NCBI RefSeq assembly: GCF_030864005.1 | Contig: NZ_CP132976.1 | Coordinates: 1,674,001-1,738,000 of the forward strand | Direction: 5' to 3' | DNA length: 64,000 nucleotides | From: Achromobacter seleniivolatilans | Lineage (GTDB): Bacteria; Pseudomonadota; Gammaproteobacteria; Burkholderiales; Burkholderiaceae_B | Shown: positions 10,905 to 19,307 of the stretch, in pieces | Layout of the letters: every line of letters starts with the position of its first letter | How positions within the stretch are numbered: position 1 is the stretch's first letter | Made by a program: the position numbers and the translations under genes | Notes under the pieces: model-generated | Told to the model about the DNA's origin: nothing | Database searches by the model: none | The model's input: the letters and a program-made list of their open reading frames with translations, nothing else

Positions 10905-10923
10905 AAGCGCGCCGCTGGCGCTT
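10905..10923 (+). terminator. Weak hairpin after treY
   Basis: AAGCGC and GCGCTT form a perfect 6-bp stem around a 7-base loop, 4 bases after the treY stop, followed by only a short TTTAT. It could end the glg-tre operon transcript, but the U-run is weak. Confidence 0.35.
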
Positions 10924-11066
10924 TATCCCTACGAAAGCAAGGCTTACCCTGTGTGGCCCGATACACCTCGTCATAATGTCGCTGGCCGCCACTACGCGGG
11001 GACGAGTGCGCATGCCCGCGGGCTGGCCACCCAACATCTACCGCCGCTTTCAGTAGGAATCAACGC

Positions 11067-12206
11067 GTGTTTCATGTCATCACGGGACTTATCAGTCTCT
11101 ACGTAATCTGGCGCTTCGTCTGGCGCCTGTCCCTACCCAAAACCGGCAAAACGCTGCTCTCGATTGCCGTGGTGCTGGCGGCGGAACACCATCTGGTGAC
11201 CCGCACGTTTTTCGGCACCATGGCCTCGCCCGAAATTCCCGGCACAGTGTTGATTGCCTTGGGATGGCTGTTCGGCAGCGTGATCCTGCTGGCCATGCTG
11301 CTGGCCATCCGCGATCTCGCCGGGCTGGTTTTGTTTGTGTTTGCGCGCGCCCGTGCGCGCTGCCTTTGGGGCGCCCGCTCCTGGGGCAACGGGGCCGCCG
11401 TGCTCGCCGTGGCGCTATCCGCCATCGGCGTTTGGCAGGCCGTGCGCGTGCCGGACGTAAAAACCATTGAAATCGCCCTGCCGCGTCTGCCGCCCGCCCT
11501 GGACGGCTTTCGCCTGGTGCAACTGACCGACCTGCACGCCAGCCGGCTTTTGCAAGCGCCTTGGATCGAAGCCGTCGTCAACAAGGCCAACGCCCTGCAT
11601 CCCGATTTGATCGTCATCACGGGGGATCTGGTCGACGGCACAACGGAGGCCCGTGCGGCCGATGTGCGTCCGCTGCAAGCGCTGACCGCCCAATACGGCG
11701 TCTACGCCATCCCCGGCAACCATGAATACTATGTGGAATATCAACGCTGGATGGCAGCGCTAAAGCAACTGGGCCTGCGCCTGTTGCTGAATGAGCATGT
11801 GACGCTTGCGCCCAACGGGAAAAACCTGGTGCTGGCGGGCATCACCGACAGCACTGCCGCAACTTTCAGCCAGCCCTTGCCCGATGTCGCCAAGGCGCTG
11901 GAAGGCGTTTCCCCAGCCGACCCCGTCATTCTGCTGAGCCATCGTCCGACGGGCGCGGCCATCAACGCCCGCGCCGGCGCTGATCTGCAACTGTCCGGCC
12001 ATACCCACGGCGGCCAGATTCTGGGCGCGCATCTGCTGGCGCAGTGGGCGAACGAAGGATTTGTGTCGGGCGAATATCAGGTGGGCGCAATGCGTCTTTA
12101 CGTCAGCAACGGCACCGGTTTGTGGAATGGATTTCCCATCCGGCTGGGCCGGCCGTCGGAAATCACGCAGATCATATTGCGTGCCGCGCCCAAAACGGCA
12201 CAATAG
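11067..12206 (+). CDS. Membrane-anchored metallophosphoesterase (YaeI/YkuE-like)
   Basis: Calcineurin-like metallophosphoesterase, 379 residues. The first 130 or so residues hold about four hydrophobic membrane segments. The phosphoesterase domain follows with the full metal-ligand series: LTDLHASR, TGDLVDG, GNHEYY, LSHRPTG and SGHTHGGQ. The active site probably sits beside the membrane and acts on a phosphorylated lipid or nucleotide; the substrate is unknown, though some YaeI relatives act on UDP-diacylglucosamine. The GTG at 11067 is preceded by AGGAA at suitable spacing. It stands alone between the trehalose operon and the LctP-type permease, 27 bases upstream of the latter, so the two may be co-transcribed. 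Confidence 0.85.
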   Translation: MFHVITGLISLYVIWRFVWRLSLPKTGKTLLSIAVVLAAEHHLVTRTFFGTMASPEIPGTVLIALGWLFGSVILLAMLLAIRDLAGLVLFVFARARARCLWGARSWGNGAAVLAVALSAIGVWQAVRVPDVKTIEIALPRLPPALDGFRLVQLTDLHASRLLQAPWIEAVVNKANALHPDLIVITGDLVDGTTEARAADVRPLQALTAQYGVYAIPGNHEYYVEYQRWMAALKQLGLRLLLNEHVTLAPNGKNLVLAGITDSTAATFSQPLPDVAKALEGVSPADPVILLSHRPTGAAINARAGADLQLSGHTHGGQILGAHLLAQWANEGFVSGEYQVGAMRLYVSNGTGLWNGFPIRLGRPSEITQIILRAAPKTAQ

Positions 12207-12233
12207 GCGTCCCTAAAAAACTGCCGCCGCGCC

Positions 12234-13706
12234 ATGACGTATCTTCTGTGGTCCCTGCCCGCCCTGACCGTGATCGGCGCTATCGCCAGCGGGCGGGTCA
12301 ACACCACAGTCGCGGCCGTGCTCGGCCTCGTGGCGGCAATTCCCGTTGCGCTCTTCACCTCTCCCGCGCCCTTCATGGGCGCGCAACTGGCGCTAGCGCT
12401 GGAACGGGGGCTGTGGATCGGCTGGATCATCACGCCTTACATTCTGGGCGGGCTGCTCTTCTGGCAGATGGCCTCGCAAGGCCGCTTGCCGGCCGGTTCA
12501 GACGCCCGTACAGACGCTGCCGAATTGGCCGATCCGCTGGCCAGGCGCAGGCGATTGTTTTTTGCCTGTTTCCTGATTGGCCCATTCGCGGAATCCGCTA
12601 CCGGTTTCGGTGTCGGCATGCTGGGCACCGTGCTGCTGATCCGGCCGTTAGGCCTGAAACCTCGCGAAATCATGGTCTTCGCGCTGTTGAGCCAAACCCT
12701 GATCCCCTGGGGCGCAATGGGCAGCGGCACACTGCTGGCGTCCGCCTATGCCCGCGTGCCTGCCGCCCAATTGGCGCTCTACAGCATGGTCGCTGTCGCC
12801 TTGTTGATGATCATCTGGATGGCTTTGTACTGGCGCACCGCTCACTCAGCCGGGCTGCGCGCCACTGCTGCCGAGCACCGGCACGAAGCTGTCTGGATGG
12901 CGGCTAGCCTGGGTCTGCTGACAGCCGCCACGGCGCTGCTGGGCCCTGAGACAGCGCTACTGGCAGCCTATGGCCCGCTGATCGTGTTGCGCTTTGTGCT
13001 GGACCGCCGCCCGGACCAGACCCGGCTGCGTGAAGCTGCGCGCAGCGCCCTGCCCTACATCCTGATCATTGCCTGCCTGGTAGCCACGCGCCTCGTCCCC
13101 GCTCTGAATCGGGAACTGGCCGGTCTGGTCGCCTTCCGTCCCTTTACGGACCTGCCAGGCTGGATGCCGTTTTTGCATGCAGGCAGCTGGCTGATCGCCG
13201 GCGCGCTGCTGATGGCCGCCTGCTACCGGCAGCGCGGCGCCTTGGCCGCCCAGGCCCGGTCAGCCTGGATGACGGGCCGCCATGCGGTAATGTCGGTGTT
13301 TTTATTTGCCATGTTGGCCGAAGTGCTGGCTGGCGCCGGCATCTCGCAGGCGTTTGCGGATGGTCTGTTCGCCAGCCTGAAAGACTGGACCATCCTGATT
13401 ACACCCATTTTGGCCGGCGCTTTTGGTATTCTGGCCAACAGCGGCAACGCGCCCAATAGCCTTTTCATGCCGTCACAACTGTCACTGGCGCTTCAAGCGG
13501 GCCTGAATGTGCCTGCCGCAGCCGCCTTGTTACACGTTTCCGGCACCTGCATGGGCATATTTTCACCTGTCAGAATGTCGATTGCAGCCGGTTTGGCACA
13601 TGGCAGAGGGCAAGAACGCAGCGTGTATGTTCTACTACTGCCGTTTGCCTTAGCCGCGTTTGGCATTCTTTTAGTCCTGGCACTGCTTGTCGTGCTGTCG
13701 GGATAG
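12234..13706 (+). CDS. LctP-family (L-lactate permease-like) transporter
   Basis: Integral membrane protein of 490 residues with about a dozen hydrophobic segments. Two conserved-looking regions fit the lactate permease family: FLIGPFAESATGFGVGMLG in the first half and NSGNAPNSLFMPSQ plus VSGTCMGIFSPVRMSIAAG near the C-terminus. LctP proteins carry lactate or glycolate with protons. This one is shorter than E. coli LldP (about 550 residues), so the substrate may be another short carboxylate. No lactate dehydrogenase gene lies nearby to support lactate itself. The ATG at 12234 lies 27 bases after the phosphoesterase stop. Confidence 0.75.
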   Translation: MTYLLWSLPALTVIGAIASGRVNTTVAAVLGLVAAIPVALFTSPAPFMGAQLALALERGLWIGWIITPYILGGLLFWQMASQGRLPAGSDARTDAAELADPLARRRRLFFACFLIGPFAESATGFGVGMLGTVLLIRPLGLKPREIMVFALLSQTLIPWGAMGSGTLLASAYARVPAAQLALYSMVAVALLMIIWMALYWRTAHSAGLRATAAEHRHEAVWMAASLGLLTAATALLGPETALLAAYGPLIVLRFVLDRRPDQTRLREAARSALPYILIIACLVATRLVPALNRELAGLVAFRPFTDLPGWMPFLHAGSWLIAGALLMAACYRQRGALAAQARSAWMTGRHAVMSVFLFAMLAEVLAGAGISQAFADGLFASLKDWTILITPILAGAFGILANSGNAPNSLFMPSQLSLALQAGLNVPAAAALLHVSGTCMGIFSPVRMSIAAGLAHGRGQERSVYVLLLPFALAAFGILLVLALLVVLSG

Positions 13707-13790
13707 CCACAGGCCTGGGCTAAAAAGCAACAAAAACGAGTAGCAACGATGCCCGATGGCGACGTAGCGCTTACGCTCACGGCCTCAACC

Positions 13791-13807
13791 TTTTTTTTGT
13801 GTAGCAC
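13791..13807 (+). promoter_or_regulatory. U-rich leader directly before the ProQ-domain start
   Basis: Eight consecutive T (13791-13798) followed by GTGTAGCAC lead straight into the ATG at 13808. No Shine-Dalgarno-like purine run is visible at normal spacing. The U-tract could be a terminator tail or a protein/RNA-binding site in the leader. Confidence 0.35.
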
Positions 13808-14617
13808 ATGGGACTAGAACAGTTAGCCGCGATTCGGGCATTGATTACCAAGAAGGCGCCCGAAGAGCCGGCACCCAAGAAAGAATCGCGTCCGCAGCCC
13901 GGCGCAAAAGGACCTCGTTCGCCCAGCGCCGGCAAAGGCCCGCGCCCTCAGGGTGGCGATAAGGGCGCGCGTCCGCAGGGTGGCGACAGGAATGCTCGTC
14001 CGCAGGGCGAAAAGGGCCAACGCCCGCAACGCGCCGAGCGGCGTGAATCGCCTGTGGACCCCGTTGTCGTCGCCATTTCGCGCCTGCAACGCCAGTTCCC
14101 CAAGGCATTCCCGAAGAATCCTGCTCCCAAAGTGCCCCTGAAGCTGGGCGTGCTGGAAGACCTGGTGCAACACGCCCAGGCCTTGCAATTGGACGAGGCG
14201 CAGATCAAGGAAGCCGTGAAGACTTGGTGCGACGGCCGTCGCTACTGGGCTTGTATGGTGGAAAACGCTGCGCGCGTGGACCTGAACGGCGAACCTGTCG
14301 GCACGGTGACCACCAACGAGTCCAAGCATGCCAAGCGCATGGCCTCGCGCAGTGCATCCAAGAATGCCGCAGCCCGCTCCAAGGCCAAGAAGGCCGAAGC
14401 GTCCGCTGCTGCTGAAACGGCTGCCGCGGCGGATGGTTCCGTGACCACGGATGCGGTTCCCGCGGTGGATACCGCTGCGGCTCCGGATACCACGGTTGCA
14501 GTGCAATCGCCCGTTGTTGTTGCGGATGCCGCGGCGTCGCCGGAAGCCCCTGCGGCATCCGAGGCTCCTGCTGCCCCTGAATCGGCCGACGCTACGTCGT
14601 CCGGCACGCCGGCGTAA
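13808..14617 (+). CDS. ProQ/FinO-domain RNA-binding protein with repeat-rich tails
   Basis: Predicted RNA chaperone of the ProQ/FinO superfamily, 269 residues. The ProQ domain covers roughly residues 82-172 (VVVAISRLQRQFPKAFPK, LKLGVLEDL, AVKTWCDGRRYWACM, NGEPVGTVTT). It is preceded by a basic Pro/Gly/Lys/Arg-rich segment with RPQ units at residues 28, 46, 55, 64 and 72. It is followed by a Lys/Arg patch (180-197) and a long Ala/Pro/Val low-complexity acidic tail that is probably disordered. ProQ proteins bind structured sRNAs and mRNA 3' ends and influence stability. The gene appears monocistronic with a strong hairpin behind it. Family assignment is strong; RNA targets cannot be inferred. 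Confidence 0.88.
   Translation: MGLEQLAAIRALITKKAPEEPAPKKESRPQPGAKGPRSPSAGKGPRPQGGDKGARPQGGDRNARPQGEKGQRPQRAERRESPVDPVVVAISRLQRQFPKAFPKNPAPKVPLKLGVLEDLVQHAQALQLDEAQIKEAVKTWCDGRRYWACMVENAARVDLNGEPVGTVTTNESKHAKRMASRSASKNAAARSKAKKAEASAAAETAAAADGSVTTDAVPAVDTAAAPDTTVAVQSPVVVADAAASPEAPAASEAPAAPESADATSSGTPA
13937..14029 (+). repeat. Tandem ~27-bp units encoding RPQ-type 9-residue repeats
   Basis: Inside the ProQ-domain gene, units reading RPQGGDKGA, RPQGGDRNA and RPQGEKGQ follow one another with a 9-residue (27-bp) period, the last one 8 residues. Such in-frame repeats can change copy number between strains without breaking the frame. Confidence 0.7.
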
Positions 14618-14647
14618 TTCTCGCCCGGCCAGAGATGGCAACAACAC

Positions 14648-14674
14648 AATCGGCGGCACTCTGTGCCGCCGATT
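14648..14674 (+). terminator. Strong hairpin after the ProQ-domain gene
   Basis: A perfect 12-bp inverted repeat (AATCGGCGGCAC / GTGCCGCCGATT) with a 3-base loop starts 31 bases after the stop, followed by GCCGTTATTT. It lies between convergent genes and may end transcripts from both sides. Confidence 0.75.
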
Positions 14675-14682
14675 GCCGTTAT

Positions 14683-15273
14683 TTATGCCGCATCCGAGGC
14701 TAGCGCCCGTTCCAGATACCCCAGGCCCGTTGGCGAATACGGCAACGTCAGCGCCCAGCGATGTCCTGCCTCGTCCATCTTCAGCAACGACTTCTTCAGA
14801 ATGCCGACGATCTTGTCGCCATGGGCCGGATGGAAGTCTTCGTACTGGTATTGCAAAAACACCAGACACAATGCGTTTTCCATGACTTGCACATCCGCAT
14901 CCTGCTTGATGCCCTGCTTCATGACAATGGACGTCACGCGCTCGATATCGCTATCGGAATAACCGGATTCCCGCAGAAGGCCCGCAGCGATCTCCGCGTG
15001 GTGCCGCATCAAGGCTTTGCGCCAGGTCAGATAGCCTATCCGGCCCTCGGGATAACTCTTGCGGGCAATTTCCCATCGTCCGATGTGCTGGCAACGAGAT
15101 GCCAGAATTAGCGGCTCAGCCGCATCCGGCGCCAGCTTCACCACCCATTCATGCAGCTTCTGCGCCAGAAATAATTCCTGCGGACAGGTCTCGCCCTGCC
15201 ACGAGAACACCGTGGGGTCGGCCCCGTTGTAATGATCAAACCGATGCAGCGTCTGTTGTAGACGGTCGCTCAT
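14683..15273 (-). CDS. DUF4202 domain protein
   Basis: A 196-residue cytoplasmic protein starting MSDRLQQTLHRFDHYN. It resembles DUF4202, a family of uncharacterised proteins with a probable helical, HD-like set of conserved residues (LILASRCQHIGRWEIAR, YLTWRKALMRHH, ENALCLVFLQYQ). No enzymatic role is established. The ATG at 15273 was chosen because family members start close to this point; the frame is open for 20 more codons upstream without similarity. It converges on the ProQ-domain gene and is divergent from the alpha/beta hydrolase. Confidence 0.75.
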   Translation of the reverse strand: MSDRLQQTLHRFDHYNGADPTVFSWQGETCPQELFLAQKLHEWVVKLAPDAAEPLILASRCQHIGRWEIARKSYPEGRIGYLTWRKALMRHHAEIAAGLLRESGYSDSDIERVTSIVMKQGIKQDADVQVMENALCLVFLQYQYEDFHPAHGDKIVGILKKSLLKMDEAGHRWALTLPYSPTGLGYLERALASDAA

Positions 15274-15469
15274 GCGTGGAGTTTCCCAAAAAAGATCGTT
15301 GGTGGACGATCTGGCATCGATGGCTTGCGCCACGGAAAATCATGATACCGCCAACACTGCGCCGCGCCTGGCTGAAAACGTCCGCAAGTTGGATCGACAT
15401 ACATAAAGGTTATTTAGCGGGCTGGCCGCAGGCGCGGCATACTGGCGGGTTACGAGTAATGGACTGACC

Positions 15470-16435
15470 ATGAGCAACGCCTCCTCTACCCCTGCCCTCG
15501 CGCCTGACGTTCTGGCCGCGCAAGCCCTGGCCAAAGAACACGGCGTCGGTACGCCCAACGTGCTGACCACGCCTGTCGCCGAAACCCGCGCTAAAAGCCG
15601 CGCCTACCAACAATGGTTGAGCGAACCCGCGCCCGCTGTCGGCCGCGTGGTGGAGCACCGCCTGGACCATCTCCCGGTCCCGGCAACCCTGCGCCTGTAC
15701 TACCCGGAAGGCGCGGCAGCCGCCCCGCTGCCGCTGTACCTGCACCTGCACGGCGGCGGCTTCGCCCATGGCGATCTGGACACCCTGGACCGCTGGAAAC
15801 GCGAAATCGCTGCCGAAGCCGGCATCGTTACCGCCGGCCTGTCGTACGCGCTGTCACCGGAAGCCCGCTATCCCGTGGCCTTGGAACAAGTGCTGGGCGC
15901 ATTGCGCTGGTTGCGTGACCAAGCGCCATCGCTGGGCCTGGATGCGTCGCGCCTGTCCGTGGGCGGTGAATCCGCTGGCGGCAACCTGACCTTGGCCGCC
16001 CTGCAACGGCTGCGCGACGAGGGCGATGCTTTCGTGAAAGCCGGCGTAGTGATCTACGGCATGTTGTCAGCCCGGCGCGATACGCCGTCGCACGAATCCT
16101 TTGGCGATGGGCGCTTTGGCTTGTCGACCGAAAAGCTCGACTGGTTCTGGCAGCAATACGTGTCGGATGCCGCCCAACTGACCGACCCCGGCGTCGCGCC
16201 GCTGCATGCCGATGTAAGCGGACTGCCACCGCTGATCCTGCAAGCCGCGGCGCTGGACCCGCTGCTGGACGACACGCTGGACCTGGCCAACAAGCTCTTC
16301 GCTTCGGGCGCCGCGCCCACCTTCATCGTCTATTCCGGCGTGCCGCACAGCTTCATCGGCATGACGCGCATCCTGCCCCAAGCGCAGGAAGCCCGTACGG
16401 ATCTGGTGCAGGCGCTTAAGCGGAATTTAGTTTGA
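15470..16435 (+). CDS. Alpha/beta hydrolase, HSL-type esterase
   Basis: Esterase/lipase of the hormone-sensitive-lipase family, 321 residues, cytoplasmic (no signal peptide). The oxyanion-hole HGGG is at residues 94-97, the nucleophile Ser168 lies in GGESAGG, and the Asp and His are expected in DPLLDD and GVPHSF near the C-terminus. Such enzymes hydrolyse short-chain acyl esters; the natural substrate is unknown. The ATG at 15470 is used because an ATG 11 bases upstream runs straight into a stop. It is divergent from the DUF4202 gene with a 196-base gap, and no downstream partner is on the same strand. Confidence 0.85.
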   Translation: MSNASSTPALAPDVLAAQALAKEHGVGTPNVLTTPVAETRAKSRAYQQWLSEPAPAVGRVVEHRLDHLPVPATLRLYYPEGAAAAPLPLYLHLHGGGFAHGDLDTLDRWKREIAAEAGIVTAGLSYALSPEARYPVALEQVLGALRWLRDQAPSLGLDASRLSVGGESAGGNLTLAALQRLRDEGDAFVKAGVVIYGMLSARRDTPSHESFGDGRFGLSTEKLDWFWQQYVSDAAQLTDPGVAPLHADVSGLPPLILQAAALDPLLDDTLDLANKLFASGAAPTFIVYSGVPHSFIGMTRILPQAQEARTDLVQALKRNLV

Positions 16436-16826
16436 GGGGATAGAAGTTGGGGGCGGAAGGGGTATTGGGCAACGGGTGGCCAGATCGGGGAAGCGCACCT
16501 TTGAATCAGCTCTACCCGCCCGCAACAAGGCGGTCATAGGAGGCGGCTCGTTTCGTGTCTTTTTCAAGACCGCTCTGTCCATACGGACATGTTGAATGGA
16601 GCCAAACTAGACTATTAATGTGTCCCAGAGCGCCAGACTTTTGAAAATATGCCAAAGGGCCATAAGTCTCTTTTAGTGCCACGTTCGTGTACGCCTTGTA
16701 ATGGCATCGCTGCGCAGTTTCAGTAATTGGACGAAAAGCCCACTGGGCAGGTCAGCAGCAGCCCTCCTTCGCAAATCCGCCCCGTAAAGGCAGTCTGCGA
16801 AGGACCGGTTCAGCTGCTGCGCGACA
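16436..16826. other. 391-base intergenic region with inverted repeats
   Basis: No supportable gene was seen. The segment is partly A/T-rich around 16600-16680. It contains a short hairpin TGTCCATACGGACA near 16577-16590 and the longer composite inverted repeat at 16755-16820 beside the 3' end of the NTF2-like gene. Confidence 0.6.
16755..16820. repeat. Composite inverted repeat downstream of the NTF2-like gene
   Basis: GCAGCAG (16755-16761) pairs with CTGCTGC (16814-16820), and TCCTTCGCA (16765-16773) with TGCGAAGGA (16796-16804). Together they give a long interrupted stem with a 22-base apical loop. It lies just after the stop codon at 16827 (minus strand) and may be a terminator or 3' UTR structure. 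No U-run follows. Confidence 0.5.
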
Positions 16827-17294
16827 TCAGCTGCGCGCCGGCTTCTTGCCGTGCGACACGCTGGGCGTATCGCGGAACAGCGACATGTGGGTGTGCGTGG
16901 CAACCCACGGTTGGCCCACGCTCTCGCGTGCGAACGACACGGTGGCGCGGCCCGGGCGCTCGAACGGCTTGCCGTCCGGGTGGTAGCCAGTCGAATCCCA
17001 CACCGCCAGGCCAACGGCAAACAAGCGGTCCGGCGAGACAAAGCTCTGGACGTCGTCCAGGCGCCACACAAAGCCGTCGATGGTCGACCAGACGTTGCGC
17101 CACTGCGTCTTTTCCGCGTGTTCGCGGCCGCTGACAAAGTTGGTGTAAGTGCCAAAGGCCACAAAGTCATCGGCGAACAGATGACGCGCGGCGGCAAAGT
17201 CCACCGCTTGCACGTGGTCGGAAAGTTCCTTGAACCAATTGCGCACGGCGGCGGCGTCAGCGGTATCAACGGGAGCGAGGGCTTGCACAGTCAT
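16827..17294 (-). CDS. NTF2/SnoaL-like protein
   Basis: A 155-residue protein with the cone-shaped NTF2-like pattern: an N-terminal helix pair (AVRNWFKELSDHVQAVDFAAARHLFADDFVAFG), a middle segment NVWSTIDGFVWRLDDVQSF and a C-terminal strand WVATHTHMSLFRD. Family members are small enzymes, isomerases or accessory binding proteins; nothing here fixes the role. The inner ATG at 17294 was chosen because GGAGA sits just upstream; an ATG four codons earlier lacks such a site. It lies 25 bases after the oligopeptide-transport ATPase gene on the same strand and is probably the last gene of that operon, hinting at a link with the imported compound. Confidence 0.7.
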   Translation of the reverse strand: MTVQALAPVDTADAAAVRNWFKELSDHVQAVDFAAARHLFADDFVAFGTYTNFVSGREHAEKTQWRNVWSTIDGFVWRLDDVQSFVSPDRLFAVGLAVWDSTGYHPDGKPFERPGRATVSFARESVGQPWVATHTHMSLFRDTPSVSHGKKPARS

Positions 17295-17319
17295 GGAGAT
17301 CTCCATTTAGGGTCGTGAA

Positions 17320-18321
17320 TCAGGGTGTAGCAGGAATGGGTTCGGCGAACCAGCAGGCGGCAGCGTGGCCCGGTGCGCGCTGTTCCAGCGGCGGCGCGGC
17401 CAGGCGGCAACGTTCCACGGCTTGGGGGCAACGCGGGTGATACCGGCAACCCGAGGGCGGCGACATCGGGCTGGGCGGTTCGCCCGCAGCCACCGCGTAA
17501 ACCTGCCGGAGCGAGGCGCCTCGTTCGGGTTCCGGCACAGCGGCCAACAGACCGCGTGTGTAGGGGTGAAGCGGACGTTCATAGATGTCGTCCCGCGAGC
17601 CGGTCTCGACCACCTGCCCTGCGTACATGATGGCGATGCGGTGCGACACGTGCCGCACCACCGCCAGGTCATGCGCGATCAGCAGGAAGGACAGACCCAG
17701 CTCTTGTTGCAGGTCTTGGAACAGATTGATGATCTGCGCCCGCACCGATACGTCCAGCGCCGATACGGGTTCGTCGGCCACGATCAGGTCGGGCCGAATC
17801 GCGAGTGCGCGCGCAATGCCCACGCGCTGGCGCTGGCCGCCCGAAAAGGCATGCGGATAACGCTCTGCTGCGTCCGCAGGCAAACCCACCTGATCGATCA
17901 ATTCAGCCACGCGCCGCCGCAGTGCATCCCGGCCCGCGTTCCAGCCATGCACGATCAAGGGTTCGGCGATAGCCTCGAACACGGTATGGCGCGGGTTCAG
18001 GCTGGTGGACGGGTCCTGGAACACCAGTTGCATATGGCGGCGCAGTTCGCGCAGTTGCGCCTTGCCGGCATGGGTGATGTCCTGGCCCTTGAAGTGGATC
18101 GAGCCGCCGGCCAGCGGCGTACGGCGCAGCACGGCGCGGCCCAGCGTCGTCTTGCCAGAACCGGATTCGCCGACGAGGCCCAGTGTTTCGCCGCGTGCGA
18201 TTTCCAGCGATACGCCGTCCACGGCCCGCGCCAGCACGGGTTTGCTGAACCAGCCCGCCGAGCGCACGGGGTAATGCACGCGGATATCGCGCGCTTGCAA
18301 CAGAGGGGAAGAATCGGTCAT
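17320..18321 (-). CDS. Oligopeptide-type ABC importer ATPase 2 (DppF/OppF-like)
   Basis: ATP-binding subunit of a peptide/nickel/opine-type importer, 333 residues. Walker A GESGSGKTT, signature FSGGQRQR, Walker B LIVADEPVSALD and the oligopeptide-transporter C-terminal extension with spaced Cys residues (PPSGCRYHPRCPQAVERC) are all present. That tail is often linked to an Fe-S cluster in DppD/F-type proteins. The start ATG at 18321 overlaps the stop of the partner ATPase (ATGA). It works with the binding protein, two permeases and second ATPase encoded immediately upstream. Substrate is unknown: peptides, glutathione, opines and metal chelates are all handled by this family. Confidence 0.9.
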   Translation of the reverse strand: MTDSSPLLQARDIRVHYPVRSAGWFSKPVLARAVDGVSLEIARGETLGLVGESGSGKTTLGRAVLRRTPLAGGSIHFKGQDITHAGKAQLRELRRHMQLVFQDPSTSLNPRHTVFEAIAEPLIVHGWNAGRDALRRRVAELIDQVGLPADAAERYPHAFSGGQRQRVGIARALAIRPDLIVADEPVSALDVSVRAQIINLFQDLQQELGLSFLLIAHDLAVVRHVSHRIAIMYAGQVVETGSRDDIYERPLHPYTRGLLAAVPEPERGASLRQVYAVAAGEPPSPMSPPSGCRYHPRCPQAVERCRLAAPPLEQRAPGHAAACWFAEPIPATP

Positions 18322-19307
18322 GGTTCCTGCGTCCAGACGGGGGCAAACGGGCGCACGCAAGCGGCCACGCGCCCGCTACCCACATCGCGCAAAGCAGGCT
18401 GCTGGGCGCAGGCGGCGTCTGCTACCGGGCATCGCGGCGCAAAATCGCAGTGGCTGCGCCGCACGCGCAGATCGGGCGGCACGCCGTCAATGGCGATCAT
18501 GCGGTGGCGGGTGTCGGTCAACCTGGGTGTTGCCCGTAGCAGCCCAGCGGTATAGGGATGAGCAGGCGCCGCGAACAGCGCATCGGCATCGCCGAGTTCA
18601 ACCAGGCGGCCGGCATACATCACCGCCACACGGTCGGCAACCTTGGCCACCACGCCCAGGTCGTGCGTCACCAGCAGCATCGCCAGGCCCAGCCGTTGCT
18701 TCAATTCCGCCAGCAGTTCCAGAATCTGCGCTTGAATCGTGACATCCAATGCGGTCGTCGGTTCGTCGGCAATCAGAATCTGCGGATCACAGGCCAGCGC
18801 CATGGCGATCAGGATGCGTTGGCGCTGGCCGCCAGAGAACTCATGCGGCAGGCGGTCCAGCCGTTCAGCGGGCTTCGGGATGCCGACCTGAGCCAACAGA
18901 TCAACGATGCGGTCGCGCCGCTGTGCCGCTTTCAATGGCGTGTGCCGAACCAGCACTTCGTCAATCTGCGTGCCGATGGTCAAGAGCGGGTTCAGCGCGC
19001 TCATCGGGTCCTGGAACACCATGGCGATGCGATTGCCCCGCAGGTCTTCCAGAACCCGGGCGGGCGCGGCCAGCAGGTCATGGCCTTCAAACAACACCTG
19101 CCCGCCCGCCACTCGGCCGGGCAAGGTAGTCAGCCCCATCAACGCCAGCGCACAGGCGCTTTTGCCGGAACCGCTCTCGCCGACGAGCGCCAGCGTTTCG
19201 CCAGCGCGCAGATCGAACGACACCGCATCTACGGCCGTGACATTGCCGTGGCGAGTCAGGAATTCGACGCTTAGGCCACGCACGCTCAATAAGGGCTGCG
19301 CGTTCAT
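18318..19307 (-). CDS. Oligopeptide-type ABC importer ATPase 1 (DppD/OppD-like)
   Basis: ATP-binding subunit, 329 residues, starting [16 protein letters not shown]. It has Walker [10 protein letters not shown], signature FSGGQRQR, Walker [13 protein letters not shown] and the family C-terminal region with Cys-containing [14 protein letters not shown]. The ATG at 19307 overlaps the end of the upstream permease gene by 4 bases. An open frame extends much further upstream but lies inside the permease gene and has no similarity. It forms a heterodimer with the following ATPase in the usual arrangement for this transporter class. Confidence 0.9.
   Translation of the reverse strand: MNAQPLLSVRGLSVEFLTRHGNVTAVDAVSFDLRAGETLALVGESGSGKSACALALMGLTTLPGRVAGGQVLFEGHDLLAAPARVLEDLRGNRIAMVFQDPMSALNPLLTIGTQIDEVLVRHTPLKAAQRRDRIVDLLAQVGIPKPAERLDRLPHEFSGGQRQRILIAMALACDPQILIADEPTTALDVTIQAQILELLAELKQRLGLAMLLVTHDLGVVAKVADRVAVMYAGRLVELGDADALFAAPAHPYTAGLLRATPRLTDTRHRMIAIDGVPPDLRVRRSHCDFAPRCPVADAACAQQPALRDVGSGRVAACVRPFAPVWTQEP

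Noticed and set aside
16673..17269. Alternative 198-codon frame overlapping the NTF2-like gene
   Set aside because: The NTF2-like frame has a good ribosome-binding site and a recognisable fold pattern; the alternative is Arg/Thr-rich.
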